A stretch of DNA of 64,000 nucleotides. Source: Batrachochytrium dendrobatidis JAM81. Taxonomy: Eukaryota > Chytridiomycota > Chytridiomycetes > Rhizophydiales. Below, piece by piece: positions 35,001 through 45,554 of the stretch. Each line of letters begins with the position of its first letter. The stretch's first letter is position 1. The position numbers were made by a program, and so were the translations under genes. The DNA is taken from the NCBI RefSeq assembly GCF_000203795.2, contig NW_006281099.1, positions 4,118,532 to 4,182,531 of the forward strand. Direction: 5' to 3'. The notes below the pieces were generated by a model that was not told where the DNA came from, did not search any database, and saw only the letters and a program-made list of their open reading frames with translations.

Positions 35001-36965
35001 GCAAAGCATCAAGAGTCGTCAAGTGCAAGAGCTTCATGTAATATTTTTAAACATGTCACTATTCAGCAAGTATTACACTGTATTCTAACCTACATGTTGA
35101 TTGTCATGGAAATTTGAATATTAAAGGAAGTGGAAATAAAATACAATCAACAGCTGATGGAAGAGTATGAAAAATACCAGCTGCAGCAAGATCATACAAG
35201 CTTATTGCAGGAGAATTGGCAAAAACAAATGCGTGAATTCGAGTCATCTACTCAAAAAACACTTTCAGAAATGCAGGGTGTTGCTGAGACTCGCCTCAAC
35301 TCCAAATCATCTGAAATTCAGCGAGTAAGTTTTCAAACTACTTTTTGTTTAAATGGAAAATTGTAGCTGTTGGCTTGCTTTATACTCTATCAAGCGTTTA
35401 CAGAGGTTAAGATGGAGTAATGTTTTTAATCTATTCAATATAATTCATAGTTTTTGGATGATATTAGACAGCAAGAGCGTGAATTTGATGAAATGACTTT
35501 GCAAAACCAGCAGGACATTGATACTGAAATGATGTCTGTCACATCTCGTTACGAAAAACGATTAAGGACCGAAAGAGAAGAGGGTGCTCGTCTAAAGGGT
35601 GAAAATGGAATTATGCGTAAAAAATTCAATACCCTCAACAAAGATATTGAAGATAACAAAGCAGAAATTCAAAGGATGCACGATAACGTCAAAAAGCTTG
35701 AAAACATTATTACAGTCTTGGAAAAAGAGATTCAGTCTTTAAGAAAAGAGGCAAGTTGTATTTTGTTGTTGGAATTAGTTGTAAATCATGCAAGAACAAT
35801 AAAAGCTCATACTATTGTTAATCCACTTTGGTGGAATTTGACATTCTATCCAATACAGATGTCAGATCGTGACGAGCATATTCAAGACAAAGAACGCAAG
35901 GTATATGATCTTAAAAAACGCAACCAAGAGCTTGAAAAATACAAGTTTGTGCTTGATTTCCGTATCAAGGAACTCAAGGAGCAAGTTGAGCCACGCGAGA
36001 ATCACATTGCCATCATGTCGCGACAAATCCAGGTACCATATATTTCAAACATTTGATGGTTGTTGGACTAGACTACTAAATATCAGTCTATTTTATTTAA
36101 TGTAGGAAATCAATGGTGATCTCAAAGTTTTGAATAAGGAACAGAATAATTTGGAGGAGCAAATTACATTAAACCAAGTAAAACTAGAAGAAACAAAAAA
36201 GCAATATGTTCGCGAGCATCACAAATGCCACACGGTATTAAGACATATTAAAATGTTCAAAACTGATCTTCAAGATGCTGTGCAATACTTTCAAGATACT
36301 GATGTTCTCAAGGTATTTCAAACTGTTATTTTCACATTCCAAGTTAGTCAGCTCTAATCAGAATTTTATATTGTGGCAGAGTATGGTTCACACGCTATAC
36401 AACAAGTTTTGTAAGAATGATACTGGTTTGACTGGAATTGATATTGATAATACTGTAAAACAAGAGTATTTGGATCAACATAATAAGCTCAAGGAGCGCA
36501 TCAATCGACTGCGAACGACCGTGGATTCTAATACAGTTTCATTCCGAACAGAAAATGTACACACTATGGCTGCTAATCAAGAACTAATTGCGTAAGTTGA
36601 TCAAAACATGGCCAGTTGCTTAATCCTTGTCTAATTGTGGTTGCTAACTCTTTTGAAACTTGCAGCGAAATCAACACGCTTAGAAAGGCTACAAAGTTCA
36701 AGCCACAGAAAACGTCAAACATCAAGATCATTGCCATCAAGCCTGCTAGCAAACCTAGTGCTGTTCAGTCAGGTAGGTCTATAATCTTTATTTTTTGCAT
36801 TGATCTGTTCAATTGGCATTATTTTTGTCTATCCTTTCAAATTTCGCAAACTCATTCGATGCTTTATATGCTTGATTGAATCTAGTTTCTCAAACTCCTA
36901 ATGAAATGACGGCCGATTTTGAAAAAAATGGACTTCTTCCGCCTATATTAAAAACTTCTACTTAG
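32004..36965 (+). CDS. CFAP57: Cilia- and flagella-associated protein 57 (WDR65), 17 exons
   Basis: CFAP57 is an axonemal WD40/coiled-coil protein that helps assemble inner dynein arms. Exon joins: 32004-32032, 32086-32177, 32254-32453, 32597-32866, 32959-33324, 33450-33755, 33901-34209, 34288-34381, 34445-34671, 34762-35037, 35127-35324, 35451-35750, 35859-36032, 36106-36312, 36380-36591, 36666-36772 and 36886-36965. These sum to 1,149 codons with no leftover base (vertebrate proteins are about 1,250). The N-terminal half has WD40 repeats (YVFGITNDIPDN, YPAGSNIIINNIEQKAQRFI, EEAHSVALHPSGLYLLAGFSD, CHFSNGGHSFAAAHGN, SAGTDGAVYTWN, ISYDDQFLF-like). From about residue 630 it is coiled coil (ITKSDLEEKT, NEYQLRLKDMNF-like, NQELEKYKFVLDFRIKELKE). 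Introns after exons 8 and 12 use GC donors (G|GCAAGT). The homology fixes the short first exon. Confidence 0.95.
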
Positions 36966-37157
36966 TCATCAAATGTTTCCCATATTAGATCTTTTCTCTC
37001 GTAATTAACCAAATTTGATGACTGATATTCAGATGATGGATAACGTTTAACAGATTTAGAATAGCGTCGGCCATTGATCAAAAAATTTCTGCATAAACTG
37101 ATTTTCTTCATAAATAAATATTAAAGTTTCAATACTATTTTCGAATGGTGCCTATAA

Positions 37158-38486
37158 TCAGGCGGATAAAACATTCTCCAACTTTGTATTTATTTGAGCC
37201 CATGCATGTCCAGCTGTCAAAGCATTTTGAACATCTTGTGTAGATGTAAACGAGTGATCAGTAACAAGCCGTATACCAGTATTCAAACTACCAATGTCAA
37301 ATCCAGTATACACGGATCCGACCTTTGCTAGCACATGACACTTTAGTCCAGAAACAGGACATGCGGCAGGATCGGGTAATGCAACGATTTTGCCTATTTG
37401 TTTTGGAATCATAAGATCACCCAGAGCTTGAATTGGATCAATGGGTTTTAATCCATGATCGCGCGGTTCAAGACCGTTGCTTAAACGAAACTCGATTTCG
37501 GGAAAGAATCCGCCGCCACCAAGAGCCAAGTCAATCAAAAGTGCAATACTTCCACCAGGTCTTCTTGCAGCAATCTCACACAATACAAACTCGATCTCTC
37601 CAGTCTGTGAAACGTGTTCAAATAACTCGAGATGAAACATGAGATGCTGTGGACAAGGTAAAATATTAAGGAGTTTTTGTGTAGACTCGACCAGTTTCTT
37701 CCATCTTGGATCAGTTTGTGGAATGAAAACATTACCGTATGCTTTGCCCATTGTAAATTCAAAATTGGTGTTGATGTACTCGAAAGGCCAGACTTGCTCC
37801 AATTTGCCTTGTTTTGCATAACCATTGACGTGATACATCCGACAACCAGCCAGGAATTTCTCAACAATAAGATCGCCAGAGTAGTCCATGACCTTTCCCT
37901 TGTCATCGATACGCTCATAAAACTCTTTTTCAAGGTAAGTTTCAAGATCTTGTCGAGTGTGAATGACACGCATGCCTGCCGAGGCTGAACCAAGAGTGGG
38001 TTTGACAATAATGGGCAGCCCGTATGAGTTGGTGAACATGATGATGTCTGCTGGAGAATATACTCTTTTAAACTCTGGAACGGGGAAGTCGTGAGTACTT
38101 GCCATTTCTTTCATGGCAAATTTGTCACGAAATAAGATTGCGTTATCGCGAAGAAACCCAGTCGAATGGCCGAGCATCTTGCGAATATGGGCTGCACGAA
38201 GAATAATATCTTCCTGTTTAGTATAAACTAGATCAATACGATGCTTTTTGTCAAGTCTTTCTGCCCATATCTCCACCATGCCGTCAGTAGTTGGACGCTC
38301 CAACTCGACTACTTCCAAGCATCTTTGTTTGTCCAGTTCAGATGCAGCTCCTTTGCTCGTAATGAGAATGATGGATACTTTATCTGCTTCTACATCCACA
38401 AAATCAGTATATGTTACTGGTTTGTATACAGTACTTGTACCCACTTCATCTATAACTAAAATATGAAGGGTATTCTGGACATTCAT
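37158..38486 (-). CDS. ATP-grasp domain protein (carboxylate-amine ligase type)
   Basis: Single-exon 442-residue protein. It has an N-terminal pre-ATP-grasp Rossmann-like part (TLHILVIDEVGTS), then an ATP-grasp fold: MASTHDFPVPEF, IIVKPTLGSASAGMRV (phosphate loop and Lys), DLIVEKFLAGCRMYHVNG, and EFVLCEIAARRPGGSI, where Glu and the following residues would bind metal. The C-terminal part resembles the lid of biotin-carboxylase/PurK/carnosine-synthase-like ligases (GLKCHVLAKVGSVY). Its substrates are unknown. It lies within 10 kb of a second, differently built ATP-grasp enzyme, though CFAP57 intervenes on the opposite strand. The ATG is only 13 nt from the stop of a small upstream in-frame ORF. 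The compact intronless form contrasts with its intron-rich neighbours and would fit recent acquisition, but this is inference. Confidence 0.8.
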   Translation of the reverse strand: MNVQNTLHILVIDEVGTSTVYKPVTYTDFVDVEADKVSIILITSKGAASELDKQRCLEVVELERPTTDGMVEIWAERLDKKHRIDLVYTKQEDIILRAAHIRKMLGHSTGFLRDNAILFRDKFAMKEMASTHDFPVPEFKRVYSPADIIMFTNSYGLPIIVKPTLGSASAGMRVIHTRQDLETYLEKEFYERIDDKGKVMDYSGDLIVEKFLAGCRMYHVNGYAKQGKLEQVWPFEYINTNFEFTMGKAYGNVFIPQTDPRWKKLVESTQKLLNILPCPQHLMFHLELFEHVSQTGEIEFVLCEIAARRPGGSIALLIDLALGGGGFFPEIEFRLSNGLEPRDHGLKPIDPIQALGDLMIPKQIGKIVALPDPAACPVSGLKCHVLAKVGSVYTGFDIGSLNTGIRLVTDHSFTSTQDVQNALTAGHAWAQINTKLENVLSA

Positions 38487-38498
38487 TTTTTCAACTAT

Positions 38499-38738
38499 TT
38501 ATTCGAGTGTAGACTGATGTGGCGAGTTTCTGGTAAAAGTAGAAATCATATCACGACTAGCTTGTTTTGTTGCTATGAACACGCACGCACTTGCATGGTG
38601 CGTCCCATGAATCATATTTAAAGCAAGTTCTACACACAGGGCAGCCATCAACTCGTGGTTGATATAGCTCGAATTGGAATTTACCGTTTCATTGCAAAGA
38701 ATCGAGTCAAGATCAATTACAAGTAGTGATCGAGACAT
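38499..38738 (-). CDS. Small ORF (79 aa) directly upstream and in frame with the ATP-grasp ORF
   Basis: MSRSLLVIDLDSILCNE opens a 79-codon ORF that ends in TAA; after three more codons in the same frame the ATP-grasp ATG follows. Its beginning looks like the first strand of a Rossmann or vWA-like fold. It overlaps the end of the AAA-like gene in another frame. It may be an upstream ORF, an alternative C-terminal exon of the AAA-like gene, or chance. Confidence 0.25.
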   Translation of the reverse strand: MSRSLLVIDLDSILCNETVNSNSSYINHELMAALCVELALNMIHGTHHASACVFIATKQASRDMISTFTRNSPHQSTLE

Positions 38739-40781
38739 GTTTGCTGAAAATATAATGGTCTGGATTGCCCTGAGATGCTGCTTCTATAAATTGAATTGCA
38801 TGATGTATTGTTTGTAAATGTGTAGTCCATGTTATTGTGTCCACCAAAGCAAATTTTGATTCTTTGGGCATAATCGCTTACCAAAACGTACCCACTGGTT
38901 GCACATATCATGGACAGTGATACTATGCAAAAGGTTTGTACCTGAATTGTATTTTTGGCCAATTCCACATAGTATGACACAGTGAAATTGGTTTCTGAGC
39001 TAGTGTTGCGAATTGGAGTTTTTGAAAAGATTTGAGAATGCCATTTATCTGAGGAAATGCATATAAATGGACGCACTTTGGCGATTCTTTTGAGATGTCC
39101 CTGTTGAAGCGTATCTATTTGATCCTGTGTTTGTGTCAGCAGCTCCACAAATCGAAATAGTGTTTTATGGGTCGGATTATACCATCTGCGTATCACATCT
39201 ATCAAGGTAACAGTGGATATGTTTTGAAACATGTCCATAGCTTCATTCACAATAGAGATCATGCTTGACTGGTCAGCACATTTTGACAATTGTGTTTGAA
39301 TGCACATTTGCTTTTGCATGAAATGTGGAAATGGAACATAAAGTGCATGTTTTTGAACCATGCAGGATAGATTCGAGTTTGTAGACAATACATGATTTGA
39401 ATATTTTCCCGATAAGATAATAATGACATTGGGTGCTTTCTGAATTAGTTTAGAAACATGTGAATACAACTCATCGATTTGTATCCGAGTTTCAACGTGT
39501 GTAATTTCAATATATATACTACACCACATCCATGGAATCTGTAAAGTACATCAGCCAGCCATTAGATGATCAATTTGTCATTTATGAATATTGGTGAGTC
39601 AGATAGAATAGTCATAAACAAACCTGATTAGCTACTTTGATAATCTGTAAACAAATTTCAGAGTGAATTTTGGCAAGCAATATAGGAGATTGGAGTACAA
39701 CAACACCTGCAAGCTGGCATGCATGATGAATCACAAAAGCGCGACCAGCATCATCTGATCCCCACAGATACATGATACGATGATCCAGATTCATCGAATC
39801 CATACTTGTAATGTACTGTAGTTCGTCAACCATGTTCACAACCGAGTCGTGTAGCTCACAACCCGTATCCGAATCCAATAGTTTAAATTGCTGAGCCATG
39901 TCATGGTTGCTTAAAATGGGTCGAGGATATAAACGTGGTTGCACAAAATGTAAAATACATGAATAAAAGGATTGAATGGTAGAAAAAAGTGTATCAGGCT
40001 TGTTTTGGTTGATGTCAGATTCATTATTGCTGATGCTTTGTGCTAGTTGGTCATGCACAATCAATATGTTTAGATCTGACGACTGTACTGTATGTTTTGT
40101 TTGCCTCCACATTTTCAGTGTTTTCAACTCATCATCATGTTCCAATCTCGTAGTTGTGGGAGTTTCAGAAACAGATATTTTGACATTTTCGGGGAGTATC
40201 TTGTAATGCTGCTGGCTGGAGAGCTTGGTTGCATTAAAAGGACTTTCCCAATCTATAGATTCATTCTGAATCCAATGATTCAATAATCCTGCAAATCCAA
40301 CAAGAAACAGATCATGCTGAGCCTCATATTTCTCTTGAAGGAAGTTGTAATCTTTCTTGGACTGTATTATAATGCGAATGTGTAGTACATCAAAAGTATC
40401 CGTTTTTAAATGCTCGCGAGTTTCTTTGAAGCAATCAGATGGTTTGGCATATGCGTATGCAGGAGATGCAGCTACTGGAGATGAGGCAAGTGATGTCAAA
40501 CTATTGTAGCTTTTCACTGGCATCACCACTGGCTCCGCTGCAGCAGGCATAATACGCAACATGGACAATTTGGATGCACATTCATTCGAAATAGTTTGGT
40601 CATGAACACGCCAAGGAACAAAAGAATCTACACCCAACGGTCCTATATGTGCTGGAAAACACAAGTCAATAATATTATGCTCATGCGATGACCAGGGAAG
40701 TTTGGCCGTGTACAAAGTCTTTCGGACAGTGGACCTGGACAAGTTTTTTACTAGATGGCAACTTTTGAGTGTTTTTATCAT
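38717..40781 (-). CDS. Degenerate AAA+-like protein, uncharacterised
   Basis: Exon 1 40781-39624 and exon 2 from 39538 join in frame (KVANQ|IPWMWC). An unspliced reading ends at 38717; a strong GTAAGC donor near 38888 with an ATTTTCAG acceptor near 38757 would shorten the end but reach the same stop. The second half has the order of an AAA+ core: a strand then GSDDAGRAFVIHHACQLAG at the Walker A position without the Lys-Ser/Thr, a helix (ICLQIIKVAN), a strand, NVIIILSG at the sensor-1 position, and YVPFPHFMQKQM preceding the lid. Catalytic residues are missing, so it is probably non-hydrolytic. The pattern is reminiscent of IQCA1/DRC11, the axonemal AAA protein, which would fit a flagellated cell, but I hold this loosely. 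Confidence 0.5.
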
Positions 40782-41292
40782 TTGTTCAATAAACGAGTTA
40801 CATATTTGTAGTGTGATGTGAGGGAGTTGTTCCTTGTGGTCCTCTACTTGCTGCGTAACATATTGGGATAGCTGTTTTAAATCAGTTCAAGTATTAAAAG
40901 TAAGTACTTTTGTTTCTATATGAATATACTGACTGCATCGATAAACTATCCTAGATGACAAACCTGGGCCAGATTCATGCTGAGGGACGCGAGAAAAGTT
41001 TAGAAAAGGCTCGAGTCTGAGTTGAATAGAATATTGCTCTTGTGATGTATAATATCAAGTGAGATCCGATGCGTTTGAATATTAGCCAATACATAAAATG
41101 CAATTGAATTCTTTGTTCATCCAACCACACCAAAATCAATATATGCATTGTGAATAAGACAACCGCTTGGTTTCTAAATCTGCCTTGTTTGCTCAAATCC
41201 GTATAATGAAACTTGATAACATATTAAAGGTTGCTATAATAGGGTTGCATATGTATATGCAAAAAGTTTACTTCATTTATCGCATATAGGTA
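40782..41292. other. Intergenic gap
   Basis: About 510 nt between the prefoldin 3' end and the AAA-like gene's ATG (tandem, minus strand). A 73-codon ORF inside has no recognisable features. Likely the promoter of the AAA-like gene. Confidence 0.4.
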
Positions 41293-42056
41293 CTAATCCT
41301 TGTCGAGATTGATCGATTTACCAAACTTTGCATACAAGAGAGCCTTAAGCTTTATCATTTCAGATTGAATACTGCCCACGTTGGCACCCAATGTTTTTAG
41401 CTCTTGATCAAGTACAGTCTGCTCAGATTCGATACGAGATTGTGCGTCTGTAAGAGAAAGAGAGATGTAGGCATCACCAATCTTGTACCTAAACAGTTCA
41501 AGTTTTCAGCTGGAATATAAAGATCTATCCGATATTCCTGTTATAGTATGAGCACGAGTCTTACTTGACAGGCTCATCTTCATCTGCCAGTTCCAATTCA
41601 TTTGTCAAGTCATCTAGATATTCCTTCTCTCGCTAACCAAATGGTAGATGTAATACTAGCAATGTTAAATTCGATCGATAGATGTAACAGCATTTCAGCT
41701 GTACATTATGGAGTCAAACGAGCTACAAGTCAAATGTCGGAGGTAGAAATAAAGTCTAGAAGAATGCAGCATCGCATCTTTCTAATCACTACAATGAGTC
41801 TCAACCAATTGCAACACTAACCTTTTTATCCTCGTAGGCTTCTTCGACAGATTCAAGACGAGTGTTCAATTTGGAAAACATATTGATGTTTCGCTGGTCC
41901 TCCCATGTTACCTCGACGTCAGTTTCGTCCTCAGCCTTGACCTATTCAATAAGAATAGAGAGAAATGATGAATGAGTGCACATAAAGTTGAGCTAATGGG
42001 CTGCAAGAAGCCAGTGTTGAATAGATGGCAGTATTTACCAGCTTTATTGTAGACAT
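41293..42056 (-). CDS. GIM3: Prefoldin subunit 4
   Basis: Beta-type subunit of the hexameric prefoldin co-chaperone that hands nascent actin and tubulin to CCT. Four exons (minus), none longer than 200 nt, were missed by simple ORF calling: 42056-42039 (MSTIKL), 41941-41822, 41632-41565 and 41488-41293, giving 133 residues. The family pattern is clear: EVTWEDQRNINMFSKLN, then LADEDEPVKYKIGDAYISLSL, and the C-terminal helix LKALLYAKFGKSINL. The length equals that of known PFD4 proteins. The two hairpin helices are in exons 2-3 and exon 4. Splice sites are all GT-AG. Confidence 0.95.
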
Positions 42057-42428
42057 GAATGTTGAAATCTAATGAATGAAATTTTGTAGATTCTTTCTAA
42101 AAGATACACGCAGTGGATTCTCAAGTCAAATTCAAACCAATACAATCTAGTTCAGGCAGTAATGACTCGCAGTCACTGCATAGTATCAGCAAAGCCAGCA
42201 GTTTCAATATAATATTCACTGTCTATCCACAGCACTCTTTAAAAGCATTTATTGTGTTAAAGATTAAGCATTTGCTGATCTAGCTAAAGCTATACAACAA
42301 AAACCCTCGCGGTAACGTTTAAATTACTCTCTTGAAAAAACAAAATAATAAGCCCCAAGGGTAACAGGAACAAGATAGGTAGGTGATACATAAGAGATGA
42401 ATAGAACTAAAAGACAGGAATCGATATT
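42057..42428. other. Intergenic gap
   Basis: About 370 nt between ERG6 and prefoldin subunit 4 (tandem, minus strand). Promoter of the prefoldin gene; no repeat or RNA seen. Confidence 0.4.
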
Positions 42429-44509
42429 TTAAGCGTTCAAAGGCTTGCGGGCAACAAAGAAGAACATGGGGGTAAAAATCTCTTGCCGACCAGCAAGCGA
42501 CAGCGAATCGGCAGCGTTGTTAAGAATCTGAGAAACCTTGTGTGAGCCAGCTGGGGCAAGTCTAAGAACCTCGAGTGCATATACCATAGCACTGGTAACA
42601 CTAGAAAAATTCCAAATTAGTCAAGTATAACATGCAAGAAACCACAAACAAGTAGGACTTACATTCTTCCAACTGGATTCATCCTCCACCGAGCAATGCT
42701 CTCAAGATTCAAAGAGTAGCTGCCCTCGAGAGGAGTGTACCATGGGTCTTGAGCCTCGTACATGGCAGACTTGGGATCGGCAAGATCAGCATATTCGAGA
42801 ATTTCGAATCCAATGCTCTTGAGCGCCGCAATGGTTTGGGGAATAGTGTACAACTTTGCAATCGAATTACCCTCCTCAATGCCATGAATGATTTTTTTTT
42901 GAGACAGATTGCTTTCGTCATATGCCTTGGTGGTAAGCCATTCGTAGCAAGCAAACTTTGCACCTGGTTTGAGAACACGGAAAACTTCACTGTATGGATT
43001 CTCAAGACGGCGAGCATGGCAAGTAGCCTCAATAGCGTATGCGGCATCAAACGTGTTGGCTTCAAATGGCATGTCCTCAAAGTTACCCTGTACAAACTAG
43101 AATTAGCAAAACAATGTCATTGTGTAAAAAATGAATGTTTAAAGGCATACCTTGACAGCATCACAAAGATTAGAGATGCCATGCTTTTCAGCAAGATAAT
43201 GGCAACGCTTAACCTGGTAAGCATTGTTGTTAAGACCAGTAACATGAGCACCAGAGAATTTAACTATTTCACGAAGTGGGCCACCTAGATAAAATTGATG
43301 ATTGATTTAAGATGGAGTGCAACAGATACTATACATGAGTGAGATGAACTTACCAACACCACAGCCAACATCAATGCACTTCATGCCAGCACCAAGACCA
43401 AGTTTCAGTGCAAGATAATCTTCCTGGCGGGCAAGACAATGCTGGATAGACGAGTATTTAAACATACGAGCAAAATGGAACGAAGTGCCCCATCCTATTC
43501 AATCATAATGGATTAGTCAGCCGCAAAGTAAAAATGATCTTGTGAAATCCATATTTTGATTTGGCATCTATACAATCAGTTTGATCGGTATAAACTCAGC
43601 CTTTAAAAGGGTTGTTTTTTTGAACCAGATCGTATGTGATTCTAGAATATAGGAGCTATATATCAAGGATACCAGCATGCGGATTACAATCAATGTATCT
43701 GGTTTTAAACTTGATAGCCATACAATGTATGGCTATGCAAAGAGTGATCAGTTCAAAACTAGTTTGAGCATCATATGATGAACATTGTGCTCTAAAGAAT
43801 CGGGAATGCCATTGCAGGATAAATGCAAGTGTTGCATTTTACATGGGTGCGGACGAAATGGATAAATATGATTACGGAAAACAAGACGAATCATGAGATC
43901 AGCAGAATCTAGATTCATGCTTGCAGAACAGAGTTCCAGTAGTACCTGCTGAAAGAGCAAGGGATGAAGACAGCAATCTATGCAGTAAATAAAGCCAGGA
44001 TACATAGCCCGCAGGCATCTGACTGAAGTCAAATTAAAGGGTATTGCCAAAACAGCCAACATTACGGCGGCGATTCAAGTTTAGAGTATGGCTAAAGGTA
44101 TGGAAAAACATAGAAGCAGTGCATGTGGGGATTGGGCCATGAAGGGTTATTGAAAGGACAAGTATAGATATCAGGATATCAACACTATTCAAGCTTAGAT
44201 CTAACACCAGGAGTATGCAAGGGTAACCAGATCAGAAATCATCAACACACCATATTCGTAAAAATCAGTAACTAGATCGTAAAAGTGATTTGTTAGAATG
44301 TCAGAGTCCTTGCGACGCTCAGCAACGGAATCTTCAGTGTTCTCAAGACCTTGCTTGTGATCAACATCCCAGTACTTGGCGTACGAGTCCACAGTAGATT
44401 TGTGAGCAACAGGATCAGTGTTCTTCTTGCGCAGACGCAGCAAAAAGTCTGTCAGTTCAGGATCAGTAGCAGGGGGTTGATGGGGAGGAGCTGAGCTAGT
44501 GGTGGACAT
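42429..44509 (-). CDS. ERG6: Sterol 24-C-methyltransferase
   Basis: Transfers methyl from SAM to C-24 of zymosterol-type sterols in the ergosterol pathway, acting at ER and lipid droplets. Five exons (minus): 44509-44251, 43494-43354, 43284-43151, 43087-42663 and 42600-42429, giving 376 residues, which matches yeast Erg6. Signatures: YEYGWGTSFHFARM across the first junction, SAM motif I CIDVGCGVGGP, VTGLNNNAYQ, EATCHARRLENPYSEVFRVLKPG, and the C-terminal sterol-binding part ending in FFFVARKPLNA. Intron 1 is unusually long (756 nt) because it contains element copy E. The upstream region contains copy F. It fits functionally with the OSH sterol-transfer protein in the same window. Confidence 0.97.
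43519..43852 (+). mobile_element. Inverted-end element copy E inside ERG6 intron 1
   Basis: Left end AGCCGCAAAGTAAAAATG and right end GCATTTTACATGGGTGCGG are degenerate forms of the family ends. The interior has AGTTTGAGCATCATATGATGAAC (from 43761), shared with copies B and F. It lies opposite to ERG6 transcription. Confidence 0.6.
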
Positions 44510-44866
44510 AGTAGAGTATGCAACAGTGATAATATAAAAAGGTTTGCAGGAAGTTGGAAAGTTGAGGCAGGGAAAACTAATGGAAACGATCTGAATAAAT
44601 ACAGATTTGAGAAAGCAGTATTGGTTGATTTATGGACAGAATGGCCGAACTGGCGGAGATTGTCGAGTATCCCTTCATAAGCGGATTCCCTTGCAGGCGG
44701 GGCTGAACAGCTTTTGTCTATCCATTCTGGCTCCGCATAATCGAAATCTCCGTGCTATGGCTGGTGTAAACATAAACTGTTTTTGAATCCACTGCTTCCA
44801 CTTTCATATGATTCCCATGAGTTGCTCTCAAGTATTGTTTGCATTCCAAAATAGCGATCCATTGAT

Positions 44867-44892
44867 GCGTGAATTTACGGTTATATTCACGC
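44867..44892. repeat. Short palindrome at the end of element F
   Basis: TGCGTGAAT and ATTCACGCA flank about 8-10 nt containing TTACGG. Two element ends face each other here, which would be the product of adjacent or nested insertions. Confidence 0.5.
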
Positions 44893-45230
44893 AAACTGAA
44901 ACTTTTCTACATCTTGCAGCAACCATTTTGTTTTGCTTGGAATAAGCAGTGGTTAAACATTGTTTTACTAGAAATTGACCTATTCAGCCGACATTCTTAA
45001 TTCTTCAAAACACAACGTTCATCATATGATGCTCACTCGTTGTAATTCACATGTCAGGTTCGACTGTTTTGATAAAACTCGTCTTCATATCCTAAAACCA
45101 CATACAACCTACTCCAACAAAACAGCAATTTAGTCTCAAGAATGCAACAGTTGTTTCCATGCCGATCACCAGGGAACAGTCAATTAAAGAGTCGAGAACA
45201 ACATTGTCCGGTAAATTTAACGTGAATCAC
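44879..45230 (-). mobile_element. Inverted-end element copy F, reversed
   Basis: TTATATTCACGCAAAC at the left and AATTTAACGTGAATCAC at the right are diverged inverted ends. The interior contains AACGTTCATCATATGATGC (45014-45032), the reverse of the motif in copies B and E, so this copy is in the minus orientation. Confidence 0.55.
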
Positions 45231-45371
45231 CATGTGATGAGACTGTCCATTCATCATATACGCTGAAATCCTTAGCATCCCATTTGTTTTAAACCCACCA
45301 CGTATTCCTCACAATAATAGACAATATTTCATTCAACACCCATTCTTTATATTGCATAAACTGTCTTAATT

Positions 45372-45554
45372 CTAGTGAGTAAGTCTCCGACGACCCTTGA
45401 GCATTCTCCGAAACAGAATCTTGCGACCTCCCAACGTCTTCAATCGCTTTAAAAACCCAAATCGGCGTTTACGAACCAATGTGCTGGGATTGTATTCTTG
45501 ACCGTACGTAGCATAACGTACAGCTATACTTTGTGATACAGAGACTCTACTCAT
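45372..45554 (-). CDS. MRPL34: Mitochondrial large-subunit ribosomal protein bL34m
   Basis: 60-residue protein. The C-terminal 40 residues are the bL34 signature: [18 protein letters not shown], then [19 protein letters not shown], which packs into 23S-type rRNA domain I. The first 20 residues ([18 protein letters not shown]), with Arg, Ser and no acidic residues, could serve as a short mitochondrial presequence. Other fungal bL34m proteins have longer presequences, so a further 5' exon is possible, though none is obvious. Confidence 0.9.
   Translation of the reverse strand: MSRVSVSQSIAVRYATYGQEYNPSTLVRKRRFGFLKRLKTLGGRKILFRRMLKGRRRLTH

Larger units (their letters stand above)
44510..45371. 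other. ERG6 upstream region with element copy F
   Basis: 862 nt between ERG6 (5' side) and bL34m (3' side). It holds element copy F and a palindrome described separately. A possible imperfect stem (CAGAATGG near 44638 and CCATTCTG near 44723) was examined as a tRNA and rejected. Confidence 0.5.

Noticed and set aside
44636..44735. tRNA-like segment (TGGCCGAACTGG with paired ends CAGAATGG/CCATTCTG)
   Set aside because: No GTTCRA T-loop and no seven-base acceptor pairing in the correct register on either strand.
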